A DNA stretch of 64,000 nt, from NCBI GenBank assembly GCA_902168205.1, contig CABHOK010000002.1, positions 558,001 to 622,000 of the forward strand. The letters are read 5' to 3'. The notes beneath the pieces were generated by a model. It saw only the letters and a list, made by a program, of their open reading frames with translations. It was not told where the DNA came from and ran no database searches. A program made the translations under genes and the position numbers. This document shows, piece by piece, positions 17,805 through 26,358 of this stretch (its first letter is position 1; each line of letters starts with the position of its first letter). This stretch comes from an uncultured Chitinophaga sp. (GTDB lineage: Bacteria > Bacteroidota > Bacteroidia > Cytophagales > Cyclobacteriaceae).

Positions 17805-20800
17805 ATGTATCGGAACATTACCATATTACTTGTAGAAGATAATTCGGATGATGTTGTACTTGTACAAAGTATTTTAAAAGATACCGAGTATGTCAGCGCG
17901 CGGATGATCCTGAAAAGTTCGTTGCAGGAAGCCGTTGATTTCTCAGCTGATAATCCCTGGGTAAATGTTATTTTATTCGGACTCGATATAGTCGGTGACG
18001 AAGGGATTGATATGTTGAGACAACTCAGTGCTGCATATCCCATCAGTCCCATGATCGTACTCACACAGGAAGATGATGACGAAATGGCGGTGCAGGTGCT
18101 GCGTGAAGGTGCCCAGAACTATATTAACAAGCAGCAGCTCAATCAACGTATATTAAGACGCGCTATCCTCCACTCCATTGAACGCAATGAAAACCTGTTG
18201 AAGTTGAAAAATGCCTATAGAGCGTTGCAACTTTCAGAGCAGCGTTTTGCCAGGCTGTTTCATTTTAACCCGGTGGCAGGGCTCGCACTTGCCACGTTCG
18301 ATGGTGTATTTTCAGAGGTTAATGAAATCTTTCTGAAACTGCTCGGCTATACACGCGAAGAAGTTATCGGTAAGCATGTGCATGAATTAAGTATCTGGCG
18401 AGATCCCGATCTGCGCGAGCGCATGGTAGCGATGCTGAAGCAGGGTGAAGAAGTGCGCAATAAAGAAGTACAGTTATATACCAAGTCGCGCAGGATAATC
18501 GATGTGTTGTTCTCGATGGATATCGTGGAAATGGAAAATGGTCCTATGGTCATTTCAACCGCCAATGATATAACGGATCGCGTAGAGGCCGAGAAAAGAT
18601 TGCGCGAAAGCGAGCAGAGCCTGGATATACTCATCAACAGTTCGCCAGACCAGATCTGGCTTATTGATTACGAACTGAAACTGGTAAAAGCAAATAAAGC
18701 TTTCTTCCTTGCTGTGAAAGGCGCTTATAATATTGACCTGAAGGTAGGCGACTTTATACTTTTCTCGGGAGTGCCCGATGATAAGAAGCAACAGTGGATG
18801 CAATACTATAGTCGTGCATTGGCGGGTGAATATTTTACCGAAGAGTATGAAGAGCATGATCCTCGTTCGGAGCAAAATACCTGTTTTGAACTTACCATGA
18901 ATCCGGTATATAATGAAAAAAGGCAAGTGATTGGTGCTGGCTGTTTTTCGCGTGAGATAACGCTTCGTAAACAGACGGAACGAAATATACAGGCGGTGAA
19001 TGAGAAGTACGAAATACTATCGCGGGCTACAAACGATGCTGTGTGGGACTGGAGCCTGGTAGACGATAAAGTTACCTGGAACCAGGGGCTCGAAGTAATT
19101 TTTGGTTATGAAAAGCGAAGCGAACAATATACCGGTAACTGGTGGCTTGAAAATATACATGAAGATGATCGTCTGCGCGTGATTGATGAACTGTCTTCCG
19201 AAGTAACCCGCGGGGAGTCCAATACCAGTGCAACCTACCGGTTCCGGTGTGCGAATGGTACCTATAAATATGTTTTCAGCAGAGGCTATATTTTGTATGA
19301 TGGCGGCCGGCCGGTGCGCATGATCGGTGCCATGCAGGATATAGATATACTCACGCGTGCGAACAATGAGATCAGGAGATTGTCACTGGTAGCCAGCGCT
19401 ACCGATAGCCTTGTAACCATTCTCGATGAAGATGAATATATAGAGTGGGTAAATGAAAGTTTTGAAAAACTGACGGGGTACAGACTGTTTGAAATTCAGG
19501 ACAAGAAATTAAAAGATATACTGAACGGTCCTGAAACCGATGGTGCCACACTTGAACGTATACGCAAGCAACTGGATGCCTGTGTGCCGGTAACAGAGGA
19601 GATATTAAACTACGCTAAAGACGGGCGCAAATTCTGGATGAAGATCAATATAAACCCGGTGTTCGATCAGCGTGGTAAACTGGCAAAGTTTATTGCTGTA
19701 GGAACCGACATCACGATTCTGAAAGAGTATGAACGAAATATAACAACCATTGCCAAAGAACTATCGGATCTGATTGAGAATGCCAATGCTGTAATTTTTG
19801 GTATAGATGCAACCGGGGGTGTGAATGAATGGAATACACTCGCGGTATCCGTTACAGGCTATAGCAAGGAATATGCTGCCGGAAAGAAGCTGCTGGAATT
19901 ACTCGTGAGCAAGGAAGACTGGGAAGATACCGAGCTCATGATGCGATCCGTGTTGCAGGGATTTCCGGTGAGCCATTATGAATTCCCGATGGTAAACCGG
20001 GCCGGTAATAAAATTATTCTCCTGCTCAGTGCAACACCGAGGAGAAATGCTTCCGGAGAAATTACCGGTCTGCTTGCCGTAGGACAGGACATTACCGAAC
20101 TCACGCATTACCGTCACTCACTGGAAGAAAAGGTAAAGGAGCGCACGCATAAATTGCAGGCGGCCTTGGAAAAAGAGAAGGAACTTGTTACATTAAAGAG
20201 CAGGTTCGCTTCCATGGTGTCGCATGAATTCAGAACCCCGCTCGCAACGATACGTCTATCCGTTAACCACATTAAAAAGTACAAGAGTCGTATGAGCTCC
20301 GATGCTATTGATAGTAAAATAAAAGTTGTCTCGGAACAGGTTGATCACATGACGCACATGCTCGAAGAAGTGCTTACGCTGGGCAAGGCAGAAGAAAGCA
20401 AAATTCAGATATCGAAACGCAAGGTAAATATTGAGACATTCTTCGCCGGTATACAGGAGGAGGTGGAGAATATATTCAAGCATTCTCATACAATTCATCG
20501 TACGCTGGACATGCAGCAGTATGAAATTGAGACAGACGTAGATTTACTGCGCAATGTATTTATCAACCTGCTGAGCAATGCTATAAAATTCTCACCGGGT
20601 AAAGCAGATATTTACCTGGAAGGACACCAGGAGGATAAAAAGCTGATCGTGCAGGTGCGCGATGAAGGATTGGGTATTCCCGAAGAAGAATTACCCAAGA
20701 TCTTTGACCCGTTTCACCGCGGTACCAATGTCGCAACAATTCAGGGAACAGGACTAGGACTGTCCATTGTGAAGAAAGCAGTTGATTTGATCGGAGGGGA

Positions 20801-20864
20801 GGTTACAGTGTCGAGCAAACCCGGTGAAGGCACAGTTTTTACCGTTACTATCCCGGTTGGCTGA
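17805..20864 (+). CDS. Multi-PAS sensor histidine kinase with an N-terminal degenerate receiver domain
   Basis: 1019 residues, with no membrane segment. An N-terminal CheY-like receiver (about 4-125) keeps the acidic E11-D12 pair and the Lys of YINKQQ, but the phosphoacceptor position is Gly (G59 in VILFGLDI), so it is probably a pseudo-receiver. Five PAS/PAC units follow (about 137-260, 262-390, 395-510, 515-635 and 645-760), including the WSLVDDKVTWNQGLEVIFGY PAS_3 unit. Then a HisKA helix with the phosphoacceptor H807 in SMVSHEFRTPL, and a HATPase_c domain with INLLSNAIKFSPG, DEGLGIPEEELPKIFDPFHRG and GTGLGLSIVKK. It should autophosphorylate in response to intracellular signals and feed the two regulators encoded directly downstream (1 bp gap, then an 8-bp overlap). 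Confidence 0.93.
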   Translation: MYRNITILLVEDNSDDVVLVQSILKDTEYVSARMILKSSLQEAVDFSADNPWVNVILFGLDIVGDEGIDMLRQLSAAYPISPMIVLTQEDDDEMAVQVLREGAQNYINKQQLNQRILRRAILHSIERNENLLKLKNAYRALQLSEQRFARLFHFNPVAGLALATFDGVFSEVNEIFLKLLGYTREEVIGKHVHELSIWRDPDLRERMVAMLKQGEEVRNKEVQLYTKSRRIIDVLFSMDIVEMENGPMVISTANDITDRVEAEKRLRESEQSLDILINSSPDQIWLIDYELKLVKANKAFFLAVKGAYNIDLKVGDFILFSGVPDDKKQQWMQYYSRALAGEYFTEEYEEHDPRSEQNTCFELTMNPVYNEKRQVIGAGCFSREITLRKQTERNIQAVNEKYEILSRATNDAVWDWSLVDDKVTWNQGLEVIFGYEKRSEQYTGNWWLENIHEDDRLRVIDELSSEVTRGESNTSATYRFRCANGTYKYVFSRGYILYDGGRPVRMIGAMQDIDILTRANNEIRRLSLVASATDSLVTILDEDEYIEWVNESFEKLTGYRLFEIQDKKLKDILNGPETDGATLERIRKQLDACVPVTEEILNYAKDGRKFWMKININPVFDQRGKLAKFIAVGTDITILKEYERNITTIAKELSDLIENANAVIFGIDATGGVNEWNTLAVSVTGYSKEYAAGKKLLELLVSKEDWEDTELMMRSVLQGFPVSHYEFPMVNRAGNKIILLLSATPRRNASGEITGLLAVGQDITELTHYRHSLEEKVKERTHKLQAALEKEKELVTLKSRFASMVSHEFRTPLATIRLSVNHIKKYKSRMSSDAIDSKIKVVSEQVDHMTHMLEEVLTLGKAEESKIQISKRKVNIETFFAGIQEEVENIFKHSHTIHRTLDMQQYEIETDVDLLRNVFINLLSNAIKFSPGKADIYLEGHQEDKKLIVQVRDEGLGIPEEELPKIFDPFHRGTNVATIQGTGLGLSIVKKAVDLIGGEVTVSSKPGEGTVFTVTIPVG

Positions 20865-20865
20865 T

Positions 20866-21234
20866 ATGAAGTATATTTTAATCGTTGACGACACCAAACC
20901 ATTGGCAGAAAGTATAGCCGATATATTGCAAATGGAAGGTTACGAAGTGCATATAGCGACAAATGGTATACACGCGCTGAATACAATGGCATCCCGGATT
21001 CCCGATATGGTGATTACCGATTTACTTATGCCTGAAATGGATGGTCTTTCGCTTATTCGGAAAATTCGTTCCAGCGAAAAATATAGTGCTGTGCCTGTGA
21101 TTGTATTAACAGCCGATGCCAGTGAAGAGAGCGCACGCCTGGGAAAAGAAGCCGGAGCCGACCTGCTGCTGACAAAACCTTTTGATGATACATACCTGGT
21201 TGAATGGATACAAAGATTTTTAGCCGATGAATAG
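20866..21234 (+). CDS. Single-domain CheY-like response regulator
   Basis: 122 residues, a receiver domain only. D8-D9 form the metal site, D52 in MVITDLLMPEMDG is the phosphoacceptor, T82 and K104 (LLLTKPFDD) complete the active site. I chose ATG at 20866, one base after the kinase stop codon. There is no output domain, so it is either a phosphorelay intermediate or acts by protein contact. Its 3' end overlaps the next regulator gene by 8 bp. Confidence 0.93.
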   Translation: MKYILIVDDTKPLAESIADILQMEGYEVHIATNGIHALNTMASRIPDMVITDLLMPEMDGLSLIRKIRSSEKYSAVPVIVLTADASEESARLGKEAGADLLLTKPFDDTYLVEWIQRFLADE

Positions 21235-21901
21235 GACAGAACGCATAAAAGTATTGTTGGTTGACGATCATACGCTGGTTCGTGATGCACTCGCCATCAT
21301 GTTGAAGCAGGTCGATGATATACAGGTGGTAGGTGCACTCTCCAGCGGAGAGGATGCTGTGAACAAAGTAAATATACTCATGCCCGATGTTATACTCATG
21401 GACATCATGCTGAAGGGCATGACGGGCATTGAAGCTACGCGCTGGATCAAAGAGCGCAACAGCAAGATTAAAATTATACTGCTGTCCATGGAGGTAAAGA
21501 AAGAGTTTGTAACAGCCGGCATTCAGTCGGGGATAGATGGATATTTACCGAAAGATGTTGAGCGGAACATTTTGCTCGATGCTATTCGCATGGCATACCA
21601 GGGTGGTAAATATTTTAATGAAGCGATTACAAGCCTGGTGTTTGAAGATTTCTATAAAAAAGAGAAGAGCACCCTGCAGACCGAAGAGCGTTTGAAAGTT
21701 ACCGATCTCACCAAGCGTGAGCGTGAAGTACTGGCTCTTGTTGCCAATGGAAAAAGCAATAAAGAAGTTGCCGATCAGTTATTCATCAGTACCAAAACAG
21801 TTGATACACACAAGACGCATATACTCGATAAACTTGGATTGAAAAACACAGCCGAACTGGTGAAGTATGCTATTAAAAACAAACTGATCCCGATGGAGTA
21901 G
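21227..21901 (+). CDS. NarL/LuxR-family response regulator
   Basis: 224 residues. The receiver (about 8-125) has D13-D14, phosphoacceptor D59 in VILMDIMLKGMTG and Lys in GYLPKDVE. The C-terminal LuxR-type helix-turn-helix (about 158-215) shows LTKREREVLALVANGKSN and STKTVDTHKTHILDKLGL. It is a DNA-binding transcription factor and the likely output of the kinase two genes upstream. The overlapping start at 21227 indicates translational coupling with the CheY-like gene. Confidence 0.94.
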   Translation: MNRTERIKVLLVDDHTLVRDALAIMLKQVDDIQVVGALSSGEDAVNKVNILMPDVILMDIMLKGMTGIEATRWIKERNSKIKIILLSMEVKKEFVTAGIQSGIDGYLPKDVERNILLDAIRMAYQGGKYFNEAITSLVFEDFYKKEKSTLQTEERLKVTDLTKREREVLALVANGKSNKEVADQLFISTKTVDTHKTHILDKLGLKNTAELVKYAIKNKLIPME

Positions 21902-21939
21902 CCGGCTGTGTTGTAATATATATACCGGCAGCGTGATGC

Positions 21940-22422
21940 CTATGAGTTTACAGCTGCCATTAATAATTCGTACAGAAGCTTTTCTTCTTTCGGTGGGGTT
22001 GAGTAGAACGATGTAGCCGGAGTCTGCACTGAATTTTCATAGTATTTGAAAAATACTGCTTTATCTTTATAGATCAGCGTAACTTTAAGAACCGATACAT
22101 TGCCCATTTTCACCATCATGTCGCCCTGGTCGGGAAATGCGTGGATCAGCGTAATTATTTTTTTGATTGTCTCGGTGTCCGTGAGCACAGTTTCTTTTTG
22201 CGGAGCAATGTTATCACGCTCATCCGATAATTGGTTGTAATATTCCAGTAGAATTTTGTCGCATACATCAGCCTGAAAAGTTTCTATATAGTTCATCGTT
22301 TCGGGTTTAATGCTTTCAGAAGAATTCAAATTCCGGGATGAACGGTTGCAGCCGTACAACAACATCGTAGCTGTTAGTACAGACAGCATTACCGGGTTAA
22401 AATAAAATCGTTTTAGATGCAT
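21940..22422 (-). CDS. Hypothetical lipoprotein
   Basis: A 160-residue protein with a lipoprotein signal: basic MHLKRF, a hydrophobic core and lipobox LLYGC with the modified Cys at about residue 25. The mature part is hydrophilic and mixed alpha/beta, with VSVLKVTLIYKDKAVFFKYY and a C-terminal EEKLLYELLMAA helix. I recognise no family. It converges on the regulator operon with only 38 bp between stops. No function can be assigned. Confidence 0.7.
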   Translation of the reverse strand: MHLKRFYFNPVMLSVLTATMLLYGCNRSSRNLNSSESIKPETMNYIETFQADVCDKILLEYYNQLSDERDNIAPQKETVLTDTETIKKIITLIHAFPDQGDMMVKMGNVSVLKVTLIYKDKAVFFKYYENSVQTPATSFYSTPPKEEKLLYELLMAAVNS

Positions 22423-22609
22423 AGAGAATATTCAATACAGGATACAAATATACTCAGGGTGTATTATATTTAGCTATAAATACAGCGTAGCCGGGACTTT
22501 TTTGAGGAACGAAATCCCATCCTTCAGCAAGTGAAGCATTTGCAGGAAGACCAACAGCCCGGCATATATTTTTACGTATTTTCTGTGCGATCACCTTAAT
22601 CCTGGTACT

Positions 22610-22987
22610 ATGTCAGTTAACACATTGGAAGTGCGGCAATTTTTGTGCAATGCTCCGTGGGATGCAGTTGAAGAAGCCATACACGAGCAAGGTCTCGTGT
22701 TTAATACCAGGTCGCTTGTTGATATAGGATTTGATCCGTGCGATGAAATAGGTTCGGCAGTAGAGCGTGCCATGCAGGTATGTAACTACAACGGCCTGCG
22801 CCTGAATGATCATTTCAAACCTATTTACGTTTCCGATAATGATACGCATACCGTGCGAAAAGAGTGGAAGCTTTCGCGGCTGGCGTACATGCTGGTAATG
22901 CTGAACGGTGCATCAGACAACCCCATGGCTGGACGCCTGCAATACGAAGTGCTAAAAGTATATATGCAGAAGACGGACGAAGACTAA
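22610..22987 (+). CDS. Small hypothetical protein
   Basis: A 125-residue soluble protein starting at ATG 22610. It has no signal peptide or membrane segment. The C-terminal third, with WKLSRLAYMLVMLNGASDNP, loosely resembles the LSRYACYLI-x-NGDP pattern of DinD/antirepressor-type proteins, which is only suggestive. It stands alone with no obvious operon partner. Codon use matches its neighbours, so it looks like a real resident gene. Confidence 0.65.
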   Translation: MSVNTLEVRQFLCNAPWDAVEEAIHEQGLVFNTRSLVDIGFDPCDEIGSAVERAMQVCNYNGLRLNDHFKPIYVSDNDTHTVRKEWKLSRLAYMLVMLNGASDNPMAGRLQYEVLKVYMQKTDED

Positions 22988-23029
22988 ATCTGTGTCTCAA
23001 AATTATTCGCCCGTATTATTTTTATTTGG

Positions 23030-23626
23030 CTATTTCTGGAAATAGTTGTTGGTAATTCCCGCTATAAATCCCGTAGCTGCCCCGGTAAGAATTTCAATAG
23101 TCGTATGACGCTTTAGAATAAGACGCGAGGTCGCGATGACGATCGTAAAAATAAACATGGCGATGCTTCCCGTTATAGAAAACTGCCATAATACCGTTGC
23201 GAGATAAATGGATGCAGAAGTATGCAGTGAGCATTTGATGACGCGGTTAATGAGTGCCGATGCGATCAGCAATGCAAGTAGTATACACGTGCCTGTAAAA
23301 AATGAACCTGTACCTGGAGTGAAATATAGCACCGTGGTTACAAGCGTTGTCAGTGCGATGACGAACGGATAGAACGATTGCCGCTGCTGCCGATCCGATA
23401 TGTCGAAGTTGGTATACTCATTTCGTTTTGTCTTGATGTAATTTCGTATCGTTACAGGCACCACGATAAAACCAATAATCAGGAGCGATACCCAGGCAGC
23501 TTTGTAGGGGGCAAAAAGATTAAAGGCCAGCAACGTGGTAAATACCGGCAAGGTTAGCAGCGGATGCCCCAGCACGGAAGCGAAGCGTGCCGTTTTGTAA
23601 AGTACAGATGTGTTTTCTTTATCCAT
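23030..23626 (-). CDS. PAP2-like integral membrane protein
   Basis: A protein of about 198 residues with five to six hydrophobic helices. Parts of the type 2 phosphatidic acid phosphatase signature are visible: SLHTSASI in place of the usual PSGH box, and SRLILKRHTTIEILTGA matching SRxxxxxHxxxDxxxG, with Glu in place of Asp. The altered first box leaves catalytic activity uncertain. I choose ATG at 23626; an in-frame TTG 36 bp upstream adds a poor N-terminal stretch. It may act on undecaprenyl or lipid phosphates in the inner membrane. It stands alone. Confidence 0.72.
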   Translation of the reverse strand: MDKENTSVLYKTARFASVLGHPLLTLPVFTTLLAFNLFAPYKAAWVSLLIIGFIVVPVTIRNYIKTKRNEYTNFDISDRQQRQSFYPFVIALTTLVTTVLYFTPGTGSFFTGTCILLALLIASALINRVIKCSLHTSASIYLATVLWQFSITGSIAMFIFTIVIATSRLILKRHTTIEILTGAATGFIAGITNNYFQK

Positions 23627-23865
23627 TTCCCGGTAGGAGGAAGCAAGGAGCAAATTAGGCAATACAGATAGTAAAGTAAATACCGGTGCAAGGGAAGTGA
23701 AAATAACAGGAGTGGTAATTTTCTACGATATATTGTCAAGCCGCTGTTCACGAATACAAAAATGCGAATGATGTGCTAGCTATGAGACGCGAACAGTGTA
23801 TTTTGAATGATAATATTTTACCAGCAAAAGATAAGATCAACAAAAAAAACGTTTGGGTATTGGTG

Positions 23866-23873
23866 TAGGTTTG
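23866..23873 (+). promoter_or_regulatory. Putative -7 element upstream of the GH127 gene
   Basis: TAGGTTTG matches TAnnTTTG exactly and lies 51 bp before the ATG of the first arabinofuranosidase gene. The nearest TTTG (23852) is closer than a normal -33 box, so support is modest. Confidence 0.35.
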
Positions 23874-23924
23874 TGAAGCGTGAATGCTGACTATACCTGC
23901 GGCACGCCATAGACTACAAACGAT

Positions 23925-26321
23925 ATGAATAAACCTGCCATTCTAAGTCTGCTTTTTCTGTTGAGCCTGTGGACGACTCCGCGCGCCTTGCAAGCCCAGC
24001 ATGGAGACTACCCGATCCATCCTATACTTTTCACATCGGTAAAACTCTCCGATAACTTTTGGGCTCCACGCATTAAAACCAATCACGATGTAACCATTCC
24101 TTTTACGCTGGCGAAATGCCAGGAGACCGGACGCATTAAAAACTTTGAGATTGCAGCCGGATTAAAGACCGGAAACTTCTGCACGGAATTTACCTTCGAT
24201 GATACGGATGTTTACAAGATCATTGAAGGAGCGTGTTATTCCTTTCAGATATTTCGCGATCCGGCCCTGGAGAAGAAAGTAGATTCACTGATTGACCTGA
24301 TCGGTAAAGCGCAGGAACCGGACGGCTATATTTATACCAACCGCACCATTATGGGCGATCACGCGCACGAGTGGGCCGGTTCAAAACGCTGGGAGAAAGA
24401 AGAAGACCTTAGTCACGAACTATATAATATAGGCCACCTCATTGAAGCGGCAGTCGCACATTACCATGCTACGGGCAAACGGAATTTTCTGGATATAGCC
24501 ATTCGTGCTGCTGATCGTGTATGTGCTGACTTTGGTCCGGATAAATTACATATATACCCTGGCCACCAGATCATCGAACTGGCCATGGCAAAATTATACC
24601 AGGTAACCGGTGACAAGAAATACCTCGACACCGGTAAGTTCTTTCTCGATGTGCGCGGTCCGGGAAAAGATGAATACAACCAGGCACATTTGCGTGTGGT
24701 TGATCAGCACGAAGCGGTAGGCCATGCCGTACGCGCTACCTATATGTATGCAGGCACGGCTGATATAGCAGCGCTTACACAGGATCCTTCTTATATAAAA
24801 GCCATTGATGATATATGGGAGGATGTAGTCTCTAAAAAGATATATCTCACAGGCGGGATCGGTGCCACCGGCCACGGTGAAGCATTCGGTAAACCGTATG
24901 AGCTTCCCAACATGTCTGCCTATAATGAGACATGCGCCTCTATCGCCAATGTATACTGGAATTACCGCTTGTTCCTCATGCACGGTGATGCTAAATATTA
25001 CGATGTACTGGAGCGCACCCTGTACAACGCATTTCTCTCGGGCGTGGCATTAACCGGTGATAAATTCTTTTACCCGAACCCATTGGAGTCACGTGGACAA
25101 CATGCGCGGAGTCCCTGGTTCAGTTGTGCCTGCTGCCCGGGAAATGTAGCGCGCTTTGTACCTTCTGTAGGCGGATATTTTTATGCGCAGAAAGACAAAT
25201 CGTTATATGTAAATCTGTTTGCTGCAGGCAGTGCGCAATTCAAGCTGACCGATAACACAGTGACACTCGAGCAGAAAACAAACTATCCGTGGGATGGCGA
25301 TATACAGATTACCGTACAGCCGGAAAAGACAACAGCTTTTGAAGTGCGCGTACGTATACCAGGATGGGCTGTAAACAAACCAATGCCAAGCGATCTGTAT
25401 ACCTTCAAAGACGCGTATACCGAACAGCCCAAAGTATTTCTGAATGACAAACCGGTAGCCCTTACGTTGCAGCAGGGTTATTTGGTGCTGCATCGTAAAT
25501 GGAAAAAAGGCGATCGCATCCATGTACAACTGCCGATGCCGATTCGCAGAATAGCTGCCAACCCGAAAGTAGAGGCCGACCGCGACAAGCTTGCTATACA
25601 ACGCGGTCCGCTGGTATATTGTGCCGAGTGGCCCGATAACAAAGATAATCGCGTACTTAACCTCGTGCTTGCTTCAGCAGCTCCGCTTAAAGGTAATTTT
25701 GATGCGAACCTGTTAAAAGGTCTGTATGAAATTGAGGGAGCTGGTAAATCTGCGGCACGCGTTAACGCGAAAGAGATCACGATGGCAGATGCAGAAGTGA
25801 AATTGATTCCGTATTACGCCTGGGCACACCGTGGTGCGGGTGAGATGATGGTGTGGATTCCCGAGAAGCCTGATGCATCCCAGCCGTTGCCCGCCCCAAC
25901 CGTTGCGTCACGTAGTAAGATAACAGCATCACACCGCACAAGAACATTGATGTCGTTGAATGATCAGATGGAACCGAAGAACTCCAACGATCAGTCTGTC
26001 ATATTTTATCACTGGTGGCCGATGAAAGACACGGTGCAATGGGTGCAGTATGATTTCGAGAAACCGGCAGCTGTCACTTCCTCCAAAGTATACTGGTTTG
26101 ATGATGGTCCTTTCGGAGGATGCCGTATACCGGCCGGCTGGCGACTGCTCTACAAAGATGGCGAGTCGTGGAAACCAGTGAAGAATAAAACATCCTATGA
26201 AGTAAATAAAGATGCATACTCTTCGGTATCCTTCGAGCCGGTAACGACACAGGCCCTGCGTTTAGAGGTAACATTACCGAAAGATCATTCCGGAGGTATT
26301 ATGGAATGGATTGTAGAATAA
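23925..26321 (+). CDS. GH127 beta-L-arabinofuranosidase
   Basis: 798 residues with a signal peptide (cleavage near LQAQ, residue 25), so periplasmic or secreted. It is a DUF1680/GH127 enzyme with an (alpha/alpha)6 barrel followed by beta-sandwich domains. The zinc-cysteine site of the family is complete: E335 and C337 in NETCAS, C403 and C404 in CACCPGN (one of them the nucleophile), and the acid/base Glu in GEAFG, 16 residues before E335 as in the Bifidobacterium enzyme HypBA1. GH127 enzymes remove beta-L-arabinofuranose, including from hydroxyproline-linked oligosaccharides of plant extensins. A C-terminal domain of about 120 residues with F5/8-type features follows. The next gene, 38 bp downstream, encodes a related enzyme. 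Confidence 0.93.
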   Translation: MNKPAILSLLFLLSLWTTPRALQAQHGDYPIHPILFTSVKLSDNFWAPRIKTNHDVTIPFTLAKCQETGRIKNFEIAAGLKTGNFCTEFTFDDTDVYKIIEGACYSFQIFRDPALEKKVDSLIDLIGKAQEPDGYIYTNRTIMGDHAHEWAGSKRWEKEEDLSHELYNIGHLIEAAVAHYHATGKRNFLDIAIRAADRVCADFGPDKLHIYPGHQIIELAMAKLYQVTGDKKYLDTGKFFLDVRGPGKDEYNQAHLRVVDQHEAVGHAVRATYMYAGTADIAALTQDPSYIKAIDDIWEDVVSKKIYLTGGIGATGHGEAFGKPYELPNMSAYNETCASIANVYWNYRLFLMHGDAKYYDVLERTLYNAFLSGVALTGDKFFYPNPLESRGQHARSPWFSCACCPGNVARFVPSVGGYFYAQKDKSLYVNLFAAGSAQFKLTDNTVTLEQKTNYPWDGDIQITVQPEKTTAFEVRVRIPGWAVNKPMPSDLYTFKDAYTEQPKVFLNDKPVALTLQQGYLVLHRKWKKGDRIHVQLPMPIRRIAANPKVEADRDKLAIQRGPLVYCAEWPDNKDNRVLNLVLASAAPLKGNFDANLLKGLYEIEGAGKSAARVNAKEITMADAEVKLIPYYAWAHRGAGEMMVWIPEKPDASQPLPAPTVASRSKITASHRTRTLMSLNDQMEPKNSNDQSVIFYHWWPMKDTVQWVQYDFEKPAAVTSSKVYWFDDGPFGGCRIPAGWRLLYKDGESWKPVKNKTSYEVNKDAYSSVSFEPVTTQALRLEVTLPKDHSGGIMEWIVE

Positions 26322-26358
26322 AACTGTTAAATCAAGATACTATATATCCCAACCCTAT

